A stretch of DNA of 64,000 nt, from positions 1,302,001 through 1,366,000 of the forward strand of contig JAPEHQ010000012.1 in the NCBI GenBank assembly GCA_027405735.1, read 5' to 3'. The notes beneath the pieces were generated by a model, which was not told the DNA's origin, did not search any database, and was given only the letters and a program-made list of their open reading frames with translations. Position numbers and translations under genes: made by a program. Positions within the stretch are counted from its first letter, which is position 1. Every line of letters begins with the position of its first letter. Below are positions 62,384 to 64,000 of this stretch, one piece after another. This DNA comes from Mucor racemosus. Its lineage: Eukaryota; Mucoromycota; Mucoromycetes; Mucorales; Mucoraceae.

Positions 62384-64000
62384 ATGCTTAGTTTCAGAAC
62401 CACCACAACACTTGGAAAGCAAGTGAAACAACGTTTTGTTGTTACCAAACGTTTGTTTACCAACACACAATCTTACGATGCCCTTGTTTTGAATGCTTAT
62501 ACAAACGAAGGCAAAGTTAGTTTAGCTGCCAATAAAGATATTTCACAAAAAACCAAAAATATTATTGAAGAACAACTCAAGGTTTCCAATTTCAAAAAGG
62601 CAGGTGATGTTCGTACACTTTACAACATTGGTGGTATGAAACAAGTAGCCATTGTTTCTCTTGGTAAGCAATCTGCTGTCCAAAAAGATGAACAAGAAGC
62701 TGCTCGTAGAGCTGTAAGTTGCATTAAAAGATTAAAATCAAGCAAGTATATTAACCATCATGTAAATTTAGACTGCTCTTGGCTTACAAGTATTGAAACC
62801 TCAAGGGGCCAAGAATATTGGTATTGATATTTCCGTCAGCGCACACGGTGCCGGTGAAGGTTCTGTATTAAGTCAATTTTCATTCGACAAATTAAAGTCA
62901 AAGAAAGAGACTGAAAAAGAGGAACAACAAGATATTCAAGTAGGACCCTTTTCAGAAAACAGCACTAGCCAAGATTTAACATGGGAAAGTGGTCAAATCT
63001 ACGGTGCTTCACAAAATGTGGCACGCATGTTGATGACTTCTCCAGCCAACTTGATGACACCCAAATTGTTCTCTGAAGAAGTTGCTTATTTATTAGCTGG
63101 ATTAGAAAATGTTGAAGTTATTGTACGAGATGAAGAATGGGCTGCTAGACAAAAAATGAATGCCTTTTTATCTGTGGCTAAAGGAAGTGCTGAGCCATTG
63201 CGATTCTTGGAAATCCATTACAAGGGTGGAAAGGAGGGTGATAAAGTACATGGTTTAGTTGGAAAAGGTGTTACTTTTGATGCTGGTGGTATTTCATTGA
63301 AGCCTTCCAACAATATGGCATTAATGAAAGGAGATATGGGTGGGGCCGCTACAGTTGCTGGCGCTTTATACGGTATTTGTAAGATGCAATTACCAATCAA
63401 TGTAATTGCAGTGACACCACTATGTGAGAATATGCCCTCAGGTACAGCAACCAAGCCAGGTGATGTCATAAAGGCCATGAATGGTAAATCAATCGAGGTT
63501 TTGGATACTGATGCTGAAGGAAGATTGATTTTGGTAACTGAAAAAGAAAGCATGCAGGCTTTCATGGATTTTAACGATGTTTTATTTCGATTTGTAGGCC
63601 GATGCGTTGTACTATCTTAGCTCCAAATATAAACCTGAAAGTCTAATTGATCTTGCTACTTTAACTGGTGCAATGGATGTAGCACTTGGCGATGTGTTTG
63701 CAGGTGTATTTACTAATTCAAATAAACTCTGGGATAACTTGGAAAAGGCAGGAAAGCAAACATCAGATCCATTCTGGAGAATGCCATTAAATGATGGTTA
63801 TTTGAAAGAAATGCAAGATTCAGCAGTAGCTGATTTAAATAATCTCGGTAAGGGCAGATCAGGTGGTGCCTGCTCAGCCGCCTCATTTTTAAAGGAGTTT
63901 GTGTCTGGTCTTGAGGATAATCAGAATAAGGTTGATTGGGCACATATTGATATTGCTGGTGTTATGGATAGTCAAGGTACTGATGGATACCATATCAAGG
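62384..64000 (+). CDS. M17 leucyl aminopeptidase, probably mitochondrial (runs off right edge)
   Basis: Exons 62384-62713, 62772-63533 and 63598 to the window end; 498 residues present. It removes N-terminal amino acids using two metal ions. Seen: KGVTFDAGGISLKPS with following MKGDMGGAA (metal ligands and catalytic Lys), DTDAEGRLIL (the family signature, usually NTDAEGRL; here VLDTDAEGRL has Asp in place of Asn), then LIDLATLTGAMDVALG and SGGACSAASFLKEF. The N-terminus MLSFRTTTTLGKQVKQRF and KRLF is basic, hydroxylated and acid-free, fitting a mitochondrial presequence. The C-terminus lies outside the window. Confidence 0.93.

Overview
The window is AT-rich nuclear DNA of a filamentous fungus, most likely an early-diverging lineage such as Mucoromycota/Mucorales. 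Protein-coding genes are interrupted by many short (about 45-75 nt) GT..AG introns, several with a CTAAT-type branch site. The gene set includes a SCAP-type sterol sensor, a full-length Dicer, a PTS2-bearing peroxisomal thiolase, GATA, bZIP and CON7-like regulators, the CTDK-I gamma subunit and a Rogdi/Rav2 homologue. The organism assignment is inferred from gene content and composition; no rRNA or other marker is present.

Layout. 1-4 kb: 5' part of a SCAP-like gene (minus) divergent from an inositol polyphosphate 5-phosphatase gene (plus). 4.8-14.3 kb: repeats, consisting of a dispersed family (called Y here), a 4.8 kb element with CACTA-type ends (X), a 0.9 kb foldback element and a third repeat (Z). 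14.9-29 kb: an island of five genes: arrestin-like adaptor (minus), CTK3-like (minus), LRR protein (plus), Rogdi-like (plus, nine small exons) and a bZIP with a membrane-like segment (plus), plus a perfect 29 x 7 bp satellite and a 276-bp tandem duplication. 30.3-36.4 kb: a second X+Y composite, inverted relative to the first, so the gene island lies between large inverted repeats. 36.8-56.2 kb: gene-dense block with thiolase, a small unrecognised gene, a two-finger GATA factor, an unrecognised coiled-coil protein, a CON7-like zinc finger, Dicer (minus) and, divergently, FGAM synthase (plus). 56.5-61.5 kb: two 1,627-bp arms of family Y in opposite orientation around a 1.7 kb spacer, a potential hairpin-RNA locus. 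62.4-64 kb: 5' part of a mitochondrial-type M17 leucyl aminopeptidase.

How it fits together. The housekeeping and regulatory genes are intact and functionally unrelated to each other. The repeats are the unusual part: two composite copies in inverted orientation, a decayed dynein intermediate-chain fragment carried inside X, and a near-perfect palindrome of Y about 5 kb beyond the neighbouring Dicer gene. Exon coordinates were worked out by reading splice signals and keeping frame; they close in frame for every gene listed as multi-exon CDS unless stated, but no transcript evidence was available.
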